Shown one piece after another: positions 1 to 11,835 of a DNA stretch of 64,000 nt; position 1 is the first letter of the stretch, and every line of letters starts with the position of its first letter. Where the stretch lies: NCBI RefSeq assembly GCF_003254395.2, contig NC_037649.1:1773001-1837000 (forward strand), written 5' to 3'. Source of the DNA: Apis mellifera. Lineage: Eukaryota; Arthropoda; Insecta; Hymenoptera; Apidae. Both the position numbers and the translations under genes were made by a program. The notes beneath the pieces are model-generated. The model was given only the letters and a program-made list of their open reading frames with translations. It was not told where the DNA came from and ran no database searches.

Positions 1-439
1 TTCACAATCATGTATTACATTAACAATTTAGAAAACAAATAATAACAGATAAAAAATATTTTGAAAAACATCCTCTAACATTTTTGTATATTTATAAAAT
101 AAACCATTAAAAGCAATTTTTATCAAAATGAATAGCAAAAAAAAATTTATTCCTATGTTTCATCCTAGCATAATTAAAGGAACACAAACATAAAATCCAA
201 GGTAAAATTTCAAATTGGATGCCAAATTTTGTCTGGAAATCCTGTTTCCTGTTGAGGACGAATCGAGATCCTCAAGACAATGGCGGAAAGAGAGAAACTC
301 GAGCTCGACAAACTCGCACGAATGAGGGAATTAATGTTTCATAGTCGACAGTGTATGATGAGATAAAATAAAAAAAAAGTTAAATGTGATATTCTGATAG
401 CAAATAATAGTAATAATATAGAAATTTATATTAAATAAA
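1..439. other. AT-rich edge with small GC-richer patch
   Basis: Mostly AT-rich sequence. A patch at about 225-355 is more complex. On the plus strand it holds a 28-codon frame starting at the ATG at 280 (MAEREKLELDKLARMRELMF and eight more residues), with a stop a few codons upstream. A second frame over the same bases is open for about 30 codons. Neither has convincing splice sites or a recognisable domain. It could be a fragment of an exon or a conserved noncoding element, and I cannot choose between them. Confidence 0.3.
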
Positions 440-1960
440 GTAACGTGAAACGATTTGAGATTTTTTTTAGCATAAATATTGTGTATAAAATATGATGTAT
501 GGAGAATGAAGTAAAATAAATATTATCTAGATTAAATGTGAAATTGTATCTAGATTAAATGGCAAATAATATGATTATTTTTGAAATTAAAAGTGAATAT
601 TTGAAATAATTATTATAAAAATTTTAACTAATGCAGTATACAAAAATGAAATATAATAGCAAGATTTTAGAACAAAATTAAAATAAGAGAAATATTATAG
701 AAATATTTGTAATAATTTTAGTATAAATGTAGTATACCAAATGCAAAGTATAATTTTATAATATGAATTAATATGGAAATAATAAAGATGAATGTGAAAC
801 TGTAATGATAAATGATAGGATTTTTGGAATAAAGTTTAAGTGATTTGAGGAAAATATTACAAAACTGAAATAATTTTAACATAAATATTGTATATAAAAT
901 ACATATATATAATTTCATGATATTAGTTAATAAAGAAAATAGAATGGTCAAATTCCGTAGATAATAAATCAATTTTTAAGATAATAAATAATAATATTAT
1001 TTTTGGAAAATGGAATGAAATTGGAAAAATTTTAATGGTATAGAAAATATGATTTTATATTTTTGTAATATACGATTTATTATTTCATAATCAATACAAT
1101 GAAATAAAATAAATAATGTGAAGTTAAATATAAAATTTTAATAGTAAATAGTGGAATTATTTTTAGAATAGAATAATTTGAGAGAAATATGTAAGATTGG
1201 GAGAATTTTGGCATGAATGCAATATACAAAGTGGAACATAATATAGAAATGATGAAATAAAATAAAGAAGATGGAGGTCAAATGTGATGCTTTGGTGGTA
1301 AATATAATAGAATTATTTTTAAAATGGGATGGAAGTGGATATTTTGAGAAAGGTATTCTAGGATTGACAAAATTTTGGCATAAATGCGATATACAAAATA
1401 TAATAATTTCATGATATGAATTAATATTAGAATAATGAAGCAAAAATAAAGAAAATGGAGATTAATGTGATACTAAATAGTAAGATTACTTTTAGAATGA
1501 AGTTAAAATAAATGTTTAATAAATGTTTGTTTTGTGAAATGATTCGAAAAATTGTATTAATGTAGAAAATATAATAATTTGATGATTTGAGTTAATGTTC
1601 CATGGTTAATAAAATGAAACGAGATTAAATTTGAAATTATAATAATAAATAATGGAAATATATAGAAATATAATAGAAGTGAATATTTGAAGGAAGTATT
1701 TAAACTCGAGTAATTTAATAATGTGAATTAATATGTATAAGAATAATAAGAATAATTAAATAAAGTAAAATTTATTCTTTTTTGAATTGCATGAGAAGAA
1801 ATGTTTGAGAAAAGTATTTGTAATTGTAATTGAGAAAATTTTAACATAAATTGTTAAAATTTGCTGTTAAAATACGCATAAAGTGTAATAATTTGCAAGT
1901 AGAGTTTAATGAAATATTATGTATAGATTTTATAGAAATTTTTATAAAAATTTTAACAGA
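440..1960. repeat. Degenerate tandem array, unit about 160-180 bp
   Basis: The same word order recurs many times: a run like AATTTTaacATAAATnnnnTATACAAAAT, then a stretch with TTTCATGATATGAATTAATAT, then AATAAAATAAAGAAAATGGAG, then a piece with TTATTTTTAGAATG and GAATATTTGA. Anchors of the first word lie near 470, 621, 715, 872, 1030, 1204, 1370, 1550 and 1846, so the usual spacing is about 160-180 bp with one half-unit. Copies differ by many substitutions and indels, so the array is old. Short minus-strand frames at 718-972 and 1138-1443 are by-products of the AT-rich units and are not genes. Confidence 0.65.
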
Positions 1961-4079
1961 AATTGTATATAAATTTATTTCTGTATATAATTCCATTCAC
2001 ATTTATGAATTGAGTATTTAAAGAGAAAATAATTTGCATAATTTCAAAATTAGATATTATATTAATGTATTAATATATTAATTATAAATTATTCTTTTAA
2101 TGTACGTAAATAGTTAAAGTCTTTACTATAAATTAATATTTCCAACATATTATTCTAAATTTTTAAAAAGAAGAAGTATATGATATATAAAAAAAATTTC
2201 AAGTTAAACAATTAAAAAGATACAGAAAAAAAAATAGTAAAAAATTGTAAGTGAATAAAAATTCTTTTATCAAAATAAAATAAAATGTTAATTAGTTCAA
2301 TTTAAATAGATGTATGAAATTTATTTCATATTCTACAAATATTTAATTAAGTTTAATTTAATTAAAGTTACATATTGACTGAAAACATGAAATTCAGAAC
2401 TCAATAGAATGTTTCATTGCAATATGCAGAAAATTTATATAACGATAAGTACATCAATAATTTTCATGTATAATTCGTATAATTTATAAATAAAACATTA
2501 ATCTGAATCCTGAAAAAAAGAGGATATTAATTTTATTTTAAATATGAAATAAAATAATATAATGGAATATTTTTTTATCCAATGTGTTGTTATCGCGAAA
2601 TTATATCTTTGAAATAATTTAACATAAATACTAAAATAGAAGGGATTAAATTGATAATAATATTTTTCTCGCGGAAAAGTCAGAAAATATTGGTGGAAAG
2701 AAAAATCCTCTTTTAAAATAAAATGAACAATATGTTTCGTTCGCGTACTTATTTTTAAATTAAACGATTTTATTTCTCCGAATAAAATAGAAATTTGCAT
2801 AAATTTTAAAAAATTGCAAAACTTACAACTTTATAGAAGATATAAATATTAAATATAAAAGATTTATTTAAAAAATACAATCAATATATAAAATAAAATG
2901 AGATTAAAAATAAAAAATAATTGATATCATATTTTAAAATTCTAAATGTTTTTCAAATTCAAAAAATTTGAGTATTAAAAAGAAACACTAATGAATTATA
3001 AATAAATAATTGAACAAAATATTTTACAAATATCTTTATCAATTATTAAATTACCAAGTTTTATAAAAATATAATTTTATAAAATTTTCTGTACTATATT
3101 TTAATTTACTTGTATAAGATTTCAGTTCTCTGACATTGTTCCACTTAACCCGAAATACATGCTGCTTGACATAATTAGAGCTTCGTGTCCATTGAACTTA
3201 ATGTCAAATATTAAAAACTACGAATATGGAATAAAAAATTTCATAAAAGATCTATGAAATAATTCATTTATCAATAAAAATTTAAAATCATTTTAAGATT
3301 GAAATAAATATTATTATATTTAGTGCAGCAATTTATTGTAACAATTTATACAAAAAATTTTACAGTTTATAAAGAGTGATAATATTGTACATAATATATA
3401 TATATAATTTTAACTACAAAATAACAGAAGTAATAGAATTTGTTATAAAATCAGATAATTTTTGCTACATTCACTTTTTATTATTTAATTATTTTTTCTT
3501 TTTCTCATTAAATTAATGGCACAATTTTGCTTATACTAATATTCTTTGTAACATAGTAATTCGATAAATATTTTTGATCTTATGAAAACTTATGAAAATT
3601 TATTATTTTTAAAAATCCATCAATTTTTTATCAAAAAAGATTAATAAAAATACAATAAACTTATAACATATTTCTCATTTATCAAGCATTTTTAATATTT
3701 CTTTTTCAAATAATGTCTCTTTGATTAAAAATATTCTCCTAAAATGTTAATTTTTTAATTTCTCCATTTTCAACAAATTTATCATTTAAAAAATTTTAGA
3801 ATAAAAACTTGAAAAAATAATAATGAGATATAAAAATAACAATTAATCATTTTCTCTTTTCCATCATCACTTTTATCATGTACGATCAACAATCATATAA
3901 AAAATAATACTCTTTTGCATTTTATTAATCACTTGTTTATCAAAATTACGATTATAATAATTTTAATAATTAAAACGTAACAAATAACTTTCTGCAACTG
4001 AAACATTTAACATTTTAATATGACCTAAAGAAAAAAGAAAAAAAAAACAAATTTTCCAATAGGTGCCAATCATTTTATT
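1961..4079. other. AT-rich filler, nothing recognised
   Basis: Very AT-rich sequence with short homopolymer and TA runs. A slightly more complex patch lies at about 3120-3215, with no frame or motif I can name. The 100-codon minus-strand frame at 2498-2800 is Phe/Ile/Lys-rich and looks like chance. Confidence 0.6.
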
Positions 4080-4658
4080 TTCCAACTAAAACCTAAACAC
4101 CTTCAAAATTTCTCTTTCTTTATCCCTTTTATACTCCATCTTCTCCGGTGTTAATTTAAGAAGACACCCTGCTGAACGCTCACAACTCGTGCCACGACGG
4201 GGTAATTAACAAGGCGCGAGTCGCCCTGCCAGACTGTGATTACAGCCCCTCACCCCCTTCCTCATCCCCCTCACCCTTTTTTCCCCTTTATTTTTTTCTC
4301 CCTTTCGTTGGTCCAACGATACCAGCTGTTAATTATACTATAAATTTTAATCGTCCACCTCCTCTTCCTCCTCTCCCTCCCCTCACCCTCTTCTCTCACT
4401 CCCTCCCCTCCTCCTCCCCTCGCCGCTCGCTCATTTATGCTGTTTCATGAACGACAACTCGCCACGACAGTGTCTATCCTCGCTTTTCATTCACTCGCAA
4501 GAGGAGAGAGGATCTTTTAGTTGAATTATGGAAGGATTTAATTAAAAGTAGAAGAGACACGATGGTCTAATTGTGCGAGCGAGACTTTCCTGGTTCCTTG
4601 GTCGTTTGCGAGTCGATCGTCTGAAGAGAAAAGTTAATCTTGTGCCTCTTCCTTTTTC

Positions 4659-4667
<9 letters not shown>
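4080..4667. other. GC-richer island, candidate conserved noncoding element
   Basis: Complex sequence rises out of the AT-rich background. The core at about 4150-4250 includes GCCACGACGGGGTAATTAAC and GGCGCGAGTCGCCCTGCC. A C/T-rich stretch follows (about 4240-4440) containing one E-box-like CAGCTG. A second core at 4430-4640 repeats the CGCCACGACAG-type word. There is no long reading frame and no splice-bounded exon. Islands like this in bee genomes are often regulatory or lncRNA sequence, but that is inference. Confidence 0.4.
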
Positions 4668-4690
<23 letters not shown>

Positions 4691-4692
4691 TT
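4668..4692 (+). repeat. Homopolymer T tract (25 bp)
   Basis: An uninterrupted run of 25 T follows a T/C-rich lead-in at the right edge of the GC-richer island. Confidence 0.95.
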
Positions 4693-5440
4693 GGTAATTC
4701 CGTAGCATGCAATTTAAGCGCAACACATGGATGAAAAGATTTTTATGACGCGTTTGGACGTGCGGCAATTGAAATCGGTAAGATTATGGAGTGATGAAGT
4801 GGATAACGAATGTGTAGTAATTAATGGAAGAAAGAGGGGAATATTATTTATGATACGATTCGTTTTAAGTGTTTTTCTAGAAAATAAAATTTATTTGTAA
4901 TTATTTATAATAATTCTATGTATAATTGGAGGCAAAAAATTTTGTATATTATTTTATCAAGGAAATTTATTTAATTAAAATTAATTTTGTTCGATGTATA
5001 TATTCAATATTTTTGTATATAAGAAATTTCATCAAGAGAAAAGTCTACTTTCAACATTTTGTTTGGAAATTTTTTTTTACAAGTACGATAATAGAACACT
5101 AAATTCTAAATATTTTTCCTAATTTAAAATTTTACTTTATTCACAGAATTATATTTCTTATATTTTATAAAAAAAAAATTCTTCTATATATTTGCGAAAT
5201 TTTATTAAAAATAAAATTTTTATTTTTTTAAGTAAATTCTTCATATAGAGTAATTTGTTTTTTTTTTGTGACAAAATATCACTTGAAATCAACATTTCAA
5301 AGTTTATATTTTTTGTTTATTTATTTTTTTTTCCTATTCAAAATTTAATTCCTTTAATTTCAAATGAGATTAAAATGCCAAAATTTTGGAAATTGATTTC
5401 ATCGTTAAATAATCTTCCTTCCGAATTAGAATTTTTCGAA
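4693..5440. other. AT-rich filler
   Basis: AT-rich sequence with T-runs. The 63-codon plus-strand frame at 5255-5446 is Phe/Ile-rich and has no support as a gene. Confidence 0.55.
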
Positions 5441-5780
5441 TTGTAAGCCATTTACATGCAAATATGCGGTGCCAATTATTATTACACCCATTACCATGTA
5501 TCCATGCTTCACATTCAAGAATTTACTGTTTCGCTTTATGGAAAATTTGACGGAGACAAAGGAGATTTGGGAACGGAGAATCCAGAGGGGTGAGATCGTT
5601 AACGTCTGGATTAACTCGTCACCGCAATTAGTAATTAGCGAAATCCACGCGTGTGCCCGAACAATGCGCAAAAACCGATGGAAACGGTCAACGGTGCAGA
5701 ATTTTCAATGGTGGTGGATCACGTAGGAGAGGAGGGGACGCACCACGAACCGAATTAAATTTCATACTTGATACCCGATG
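5441..5780. promoter_or_regulatory. GC-richer island with POU octamer and homeodomain-type sites
   Basis: The sequence directly shows a perfect octamer ATGCAAAT at 5456-5463. Further on there are paired homeodomain-type cores in CAATTAGTAATTAGCG (5625-5640). The surrounding 300 bp are complex and roughly balanced in base content. Overlapping frames on both strands (5426-5671 minus, 5469-5726 plus) are open, but neither looks like a known domain. An enhancer or conserved noncoding element is a reasonable guess, although single motif matches are weak evidence. Confidence 0.3.
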
Positions 5781-6492
5781 AAATTACCGCACGATTTATG
5801 TCCCATTTTGCAGTATCTCTTCTTATTATTTCGATCTCTTGTTTTAAATGGATTTTGCAATTGTGTTTTTGCCTCCGTGAATATTTTCATAATATTGTTA
5901 AGGGAATATTGTTAATTTCTCTGATTTCCCGTACTGTTTCTAGTAATTCAATAATTAAGATCGAATTGCATTTTTAACTTTTTTTTTTTTTTGTTATTAT
6001 TTCATGACACGATTGAAGATTGAAAATACAGTAGAATTTTTCTATTGTATTATTCAAATATTTTATTATTCTGAATATCTATTTGAAATTGATATTGAAC
6101 ACGTATAATGTTATAAAAATATATTTGTGGAATTATTTTGAAAGGATTATTTTAGAAAACAAAAGAAACGTAAAAGTCAATATACAAAAATGTCGATTAA
6201 AATTTATCAACAATTAATTGTTGGATTAGATGTTAGATGAAACGAGACAAAGTGAAGTGATAGAACTTTAAAGAAAACTCTAGACGAACATGGAAATAGC
6301 ATGTATAGTTTCTAAATTAAATAACAATTACCAATCATAGATTATAACATAGAATTGTTATTAAATAAAGATTTAAAAAAATGTATTTGAATATATAATT
6401 ATTGTAACAATATATATAAACTGTGAAGTTTGATGATATTCAAAGATATTCGAATATGAATATTCAATTTATAGAGTAAAGATTAAAAATCA

Positions 6493-6550
<58 letters not shown>

Positions 6551-7639
6551 AATGTTAATGGTTAATATATAATTTTTTGAGTCGTAACATTTTAACATAT
6601 ACCAATAATGATAGTGGTTGATTAGAAATCTCAATCAGTTATGATGTTTCATTTTTAATTTTTTTTTTTATTATTATTATATTTGTTATATCATATTGTA
6701 ATTCAAAACAAGTGTTATAGATTGAAAATATTCAAATCGAAAAAATATTCTTAGAAAAAAATATATCTTTATGAAAATTCTTTATATTAAAAAATTATTA
6801 ACAGAAGCTAACACTATTGGATTTCATTTTCATCAAATTATATCTAAAGGTTATCTTTATTTCTAGTATATTAAATTTTAGTTAGAAATGTGAGAACTTA
6901 CGAATCTTATATGAATTTTAATATAACGATGCAACAATTTCTTTCTTTCTTTATCATATTGTTGAATAATTAAAAAAGAGAAAAGAATGGCATTCTATTT
7001 TAAAGAATTTTCAAAGGAGAATTTGGAAAATATCATAAATAATTTTAGAAATAATTAGTGAGATAATCATTAATTATAAGACATTTATTAGTTTTTACAT
7101 ATTTTATTAAATAATTCAAAACAAATAGTATTAATAATGAAAATAAAAATATTCAATCAATTTATCAATGATATAAAATTCATATTAATAGTAAATTATA
7201 ATAAAATGATTGATTTACATCTACATAATATATCATATTTCATTATAATGTGAAAAAAAAATAAAGAAAAATAGAATATGAAATATATAAATATTGTTAT
7301 CTCATGATTTGCATTTATCACTATTAAAAAGTATTTAATTATTAAAATATTATAAAACTACTATAAAACCTAAGATAAATATATCTCAGAAAAATCAAAT
7401 TGTTATATCTATTGTTAATAAGAGAATTTAAAATATTCTTAAAGACTAAAATAATAAATAAAATAATAAATAATAAATAAATAAAATAATAAACATCTTA
7501 AAAGAATAAGGGCGTTTTGAACAATAAATTATGATACAAATAATAAAACGTAATAACATTAAAGTATAATGTAAATCATATAATCAATTAATCTTTTAAA
7601 CTATTTTTAATTTTTAACAAACTTTTTAACTTCATTCCC
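5781..7639. other. AT-rich filler with a long AT microsatellite
   Basis: AT-rich sequence without genes, including the AT repeat listed separately and AATAAATAAA-type low-complexity sequence near 7440-7495. Confidence 0.6.
6495..6544. repeat. (AT)n microsatellite, 50 bp
   Basis: Fifty bases of uninterrupted AT dinucleotide, the longest of the pure AT tracts here. The others are at 17350-17396 and 22421-22445. Confidence 0.97.
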
Positions 7640-8080
7640 AGGAATTGCTATTAATTTTGAGATTATAGAGCAAGATTTATCATGGACTGGCGAATTAACG
7701 GGTAAATGAAAATTCAAAAAATGGATATTGATGGAACGTTTTCTAAGGGAAACGGGTCATACGGCGAAATCTGATTTAATTTTGACTTTTCACGAACGGT
7801 GAAACAATTCCTCGAGGCTCACCGATAAATTTCAATGGAACAAACTGTCGTCTCGTTGACGAAATATTCCGGTTGGATGGAAATTGGAAAGAGTCGCGGA
7901 AAAATTTTCAACCGGAAGCCAATATGACGTTCAATGGTTTCCAGGGATTGAAGAATTTCTTCAGAGTGGATGATATTCTACTTGCGAAATTTTCGATAAA
8001 AATAACGACTCGATACAACAACGATTTAATGACACTTGAGACGATCTTAGTGTCGATTTTTTCAAAAACTTCATTTTAAA
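7640..8080. other. GC-richer island, candidate conserved noncoding element
   Basis: Complex sequence with several GGAA/GAAACGG and CGAGGCTCACC words. The 68-codon plus-strand frame at 7873-8079 (starts MDGNWKESRKNFQPEANMTF) is not recognisable and has no clear splice sites. I list it as island content and not as a gene. Confidence 0.35.
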
Positions 8081-8521
8081 TATCGTTAACTATTATTTTT
8101 TTTTTTTAATCTTACATAAATGAGTTATTCATGCTCATTTCTTTCAATGATCTCTCCTTGTATTTACACAATTAAGTGTAGAAATTATAAAAAAAAAGGA
8201 GATTCAGAAATTTGTATAATTTATTTTTTATTAAAAATTCCAATATGTTATTACCTAATTTTTATTTGATAATTTAAAATTCTCTGAATTAAAACATTTC
8301 TAATATCATCATGTTTAATATTTGTAACAAAAATATTAAAATGCATTTATTAAATTATAAGAAATTGAAGTTTTCATTGTACAAAACGAAATGAAGATAG
8401 AATAGATAAATGATAGTGTGATGGAGATGGAATAATCATCTCACTTTATTTTTTAAATCATTCAATTTTTGATGCAAACATGCCTTTAGGAATTTAAAAT
8501 ACGTAAAACAATTTTCAAAAT

Positions 8522-8773
8522 AATTGCTTTTTTCTCTCGTTTCTAAGGAGACAGTGAATAGCAGAAAATCGAGGGAAAATCTCTTAAAAAACCTCTCAAA
8601 ACTTCAGATAAATAAAATATATTTTAATTCTGATCATTAATAAACAATTGCTTTTTTCTCTCTGTTTCTAAGGAGACAGTGAATAGCAGAAAATCGAGGG
8701 AAAATCTCTCAAAAAACCTCTCAAAACTTCAAATAAACAAAATATATTTTAATTCTGATCGTTAATAAACAAC
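8522..8773. repeat. Tandem duplication, two units of 124 bp
   Basis: Unit 1 starts at 8522 and unit 2 at 8646, an offset of 124 bp. Both carry TTCTAAGGAGACAGTGAATA followed by GCAGAAAATCGAGGGAAAAT and AACCTCTCAAAACTTC. Differences are a handful of substitutions and a 1-bp indel, so the duplication is recent compared with the decayed arrays elsewhere. The unit is not a recognised element. Confidence 0.93.
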
Positions 8774-8859
8774 CGAACGCTAAAAAATATTGTAATTATT
8801 CACAATACTAATATTTTTTCACGAATAATTTTTATAATATTGCTCTCTTCAATAAAGCG

Positions 8860-9130
8860 AGTCGAAAATATCGAAACACCTGGTATATACGAATACAAAT
8901 AATTTAACTCGCATAAAATTTCAATGAGGATCACGGAATTCTCGTGAGAATCATCTCGATCATCGGCATAATTGAACGAACAAGCTCAACGAACCGTATA
9001 ATCGTAGTCCCGTAATAATTAATGCAAATAGGCACGAAGTTTACGAGCTTATGATACCATTGGAAATAAGACAGGATTCATCTCAGGAGAGATCGTAGAC
9101 ACTAAAGTTAAAAAATTGCTAGCTTGATTT
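8860..9130. other. GC-richer island
   Basis: Complex sequence including AATTCTCGTGAGAATCATCTCG and TCCCGTAATAATTAATGCAAAT, with homeodomain/octamer-like words. No reading frame of note. Candidate noncoding element. Confidence 0.3.
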
Positions 9131-9284
9131 TTTCGATAACGAGATTCATATTAAAATGTTTTAATTAACGCCGTTTGCTATATCAATGATTTCTATGAGG
9201 CACAGAGAAAGAAGAATATTGAAAGAAGATAGAGATATTCGGAATTAATGGACTATTGATAAAGATGGAAGATATATTCTCTAT

Positions 9285-9635
9285 TCGTGCTGAATGTTGC
9301 GCATGCGCAACATGATACTTTAATTAGATTATATTAATAGATTGCGGATTTTTCTGCAAATATATTTGTTTTTTTATATTATATTGGTTTTATATATTTT
9401 ATCTGAGCAACGTAAGTGATTATGTTAATACATATTCTTCGTTTGATATTAATTTTATTTAGATATGATAATTATTAATAAATTTATATATGTCGAGTAA
9501 AATTTTTGGTTATAATGAATGCACTATTCTTTACACTCAATGTTAGGCATGCGCAATATAATATTTTAATTAAGTTATTAATAGATTGCTGATTTTTATA
9601 CAAATATATATTTTTTATATTATATTTTTTTTTTT
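9285..9635. repeat. Diverged direct repeat (about 100 bp, two copies) with NRF1-type palindrome
   Basis: Copy 1 (about 9285-9385) and copy 2 (about 9528-9630) share GCATGCGCAA, then ATttTTTAATTA, TTAATAGATTGC, GATTTTT and CAAATATAT in the same order, about 243 bp apart. Copy 1 contains the perfect 16-bp palindrome GTTGCGCATGCGCAAC (9296-9311), which holds the TGCGCATGCGCA core known for NRF1/Ewg-family binding. Copy 2 has a damaged version, TTAGGCATGCGCAATA. Confidence 0.75.
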
Positions 9636-9639
9636 GACA

Positions 9640-10530
9640 TTAATTTTCACATAATTTTCACATAATTTATTCACATATGATAATTGAACGTTATAAATGA
9701 ATGTAACTATATAATAATGCTAAATAAAATTTTTGATTATGTTATAATATCGAAAATTGGAAAAATTTTGAATAGTTTATTTATAGAAGAAAAAGAAAGA
9801 GTATAACGTATTTTGCAAATCTTTTTTTCAACTTAATTTTTTCTGATGAGAAATAGCAATTTATTACAATTTTATATAATTAAATTTATGTAAAATAAAG
9901 TTATTAATATTTTGCGAATAATATTTAATTATATTTATATGACATATTGAAAAACATTACATACTTTTTATATATTAATCAAATATCTAAACTTGCATAA
10001 TAATCTGTAATCTTATATAAAATATATACAGAATAAATAAATAAATATATAAATGTTTCTAGTAAAGATGTTAAATTTTAATAAGCTTTATTGTATTATC
10101 TCTTTATATCATGGAAAAATATTTTTCATTTCAGAAAATCCATATTGATGAAAAAGCATTAGTCTACTTTCATAACCTCTGAAAACTTGATTTTAAAAGA
10201 GTAAAAATAACATTTTATAATATTTTTCCATTTTCTATGTTGAAATATTTTATCTTCACCAAATCTTTTGAAGAAAGTTAAAAAAATGAATTATAAATAC
10301 ATTGAAAAGAAATAATTTAATTTATTTATATCTTCCCTTTCTTTTTTCTTATTTTCTTCTTTTGAATATAGATAAAAAAAAATTGAATTATAATTTTATA
10401 TTTATATTATATTAATATAATTAATATGCATTTATTGTATTTATTTACTTCGTTCCAACATTTGATTATTTTTTAATATTTAATAATATTAATTTTACAT
10501 TTAAATATATAATGAATGCATATTTATTTT
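9640..10530. other. AT-rich filler, nothing recognised
   Basis: AT-rich sequence with no frame, repeat or motif worth naming. Confidence 0.6.
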
Positions 10531-10790
10531 TATTCGGATAGCAACACTTCCAGTTGATTAGCTTCAGATATATTTCACTTTATTCAAAGCTTTTGGATAC
10601 ACACCATTTCGTTTCGAGGAGGTCTAATGACATATCATTATATCCCTGGCGAAGCTAGCTATAATTTCAGGGAAACGTTGAAATCCAGTTTTAGAAGGAC
10701 GTGGATTACATTTGAAAGCAACTACCAGTCTAAATCCTGTAATAATCCACCTTTCGAAACTCTCCAATGTATATCTCAAATATTACATCA
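10531..10790. other. GC-richer island
   Basis: About 250 bp of complex sequence (for example CCCTGGCGAAGCTAGC near 10645) with no reading frame. Candidate noncoding element or decayed repeat. Confidence 0.3.
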
Positions 10791-11640
10791 TTAATAATCT
10801 AGAATAGAACTGGATAGTTCATAACTGTCATAATAATAAATAGCAATGATATTTTATAATTATAAATTATACTTGATGTTATAAATTTTAATATTCATTA
10901 AGGAGATTAAAAATTAATTATTCATGATATAATTCTAAAATTAATATTTTTTTATTAATCCTTTCATATCTAATATTGTATATAGATAATACAATATTTT
11001 AATAATAGTTATTAAATGATTAAATTATAAATATAATTTTAATACGATGTATTCTTTTTACAGAAACTTTTTCTTTATCTTTAAAAAAATTTGATCTTAA
11101 AAGAATTACAATAGTAAGAATTAAAAAGTTACAATAAAATATAATATAATATAATATTGCGTATACACAATACAATGTTTTAGTTGTTAAATAATCCAAT
11201 AATAAATACTGAGTTTAATGTTATATTCTTTTTACAAAAAAAATTACAAGAAAAAATATATTTTCATTGCATTCGTGTACATGATTAATCCAAAATAATT
11301 TTTTCCTCTAAAAAAAAATTTAATTAAAATACTGATATTGCATCTCTGGTTTTAAAATATATTAAAAATTTTTATATATCTAATAAATATTATACTTTCT
11401 TAAAACTTCAAATAAAAATTATTTTATTGATCACACAGCTCCAGAAAATATTAAAAATATTTTTTAAAAATATGATAAAAATCTGCATAATTAATTTATA
11501 TTTCAAAATTTCAAAATAAATTCTATCTAAAATCTTTAATACAAAAAACTTTTATCATAATTTATGTAATATAAAATCATATTACAATCTTAGAACGTAT
11601 ATTGTTTTTCAAACAATAAATTTAAATTTTGATTGATTTT
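10791..11640. other. AT-rich filler, nothing recognised
   Basis: AT-rich, low-complexity sequence with no supported feature. Confidence 0.6.
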
Positions 11641-11835
11641 TAAATATAATTTACAGGTTGATGCGCTGTACGTGCTTACAACTCGTAAGGCCATTTCCAT
11701 GATCATCGTTCGAAGTAGCTTCTCTGTCCTGAAGCTTAGCTGAGGACGATCTTATTTACTCTTGTAAATATATCGTGGACCAGCTGCCTTAATTAGCAAC
11801 GTCTAAGATTTTTACGTAAGTATTAAACGAGTGTT
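11641..11835. promoter_or_regulatory. Short GC-richer island with E-box and homeodomain core
   Basis: A compact island containing CAGCTGCCTTAATTAGCAAC (E-box CAGCTG followed by TTAATTAGC). It has clean AT-rich flanks on both sides. The motif pair is seen in the sequence, and a regulatory role is inference. Confidence 0.28.

Noticed and set aside
225..366. Small exon with MAEREKLELDKL frame
   Set aside because: Too short, with stops just upstream, two competing frames and no convincing splice sites.
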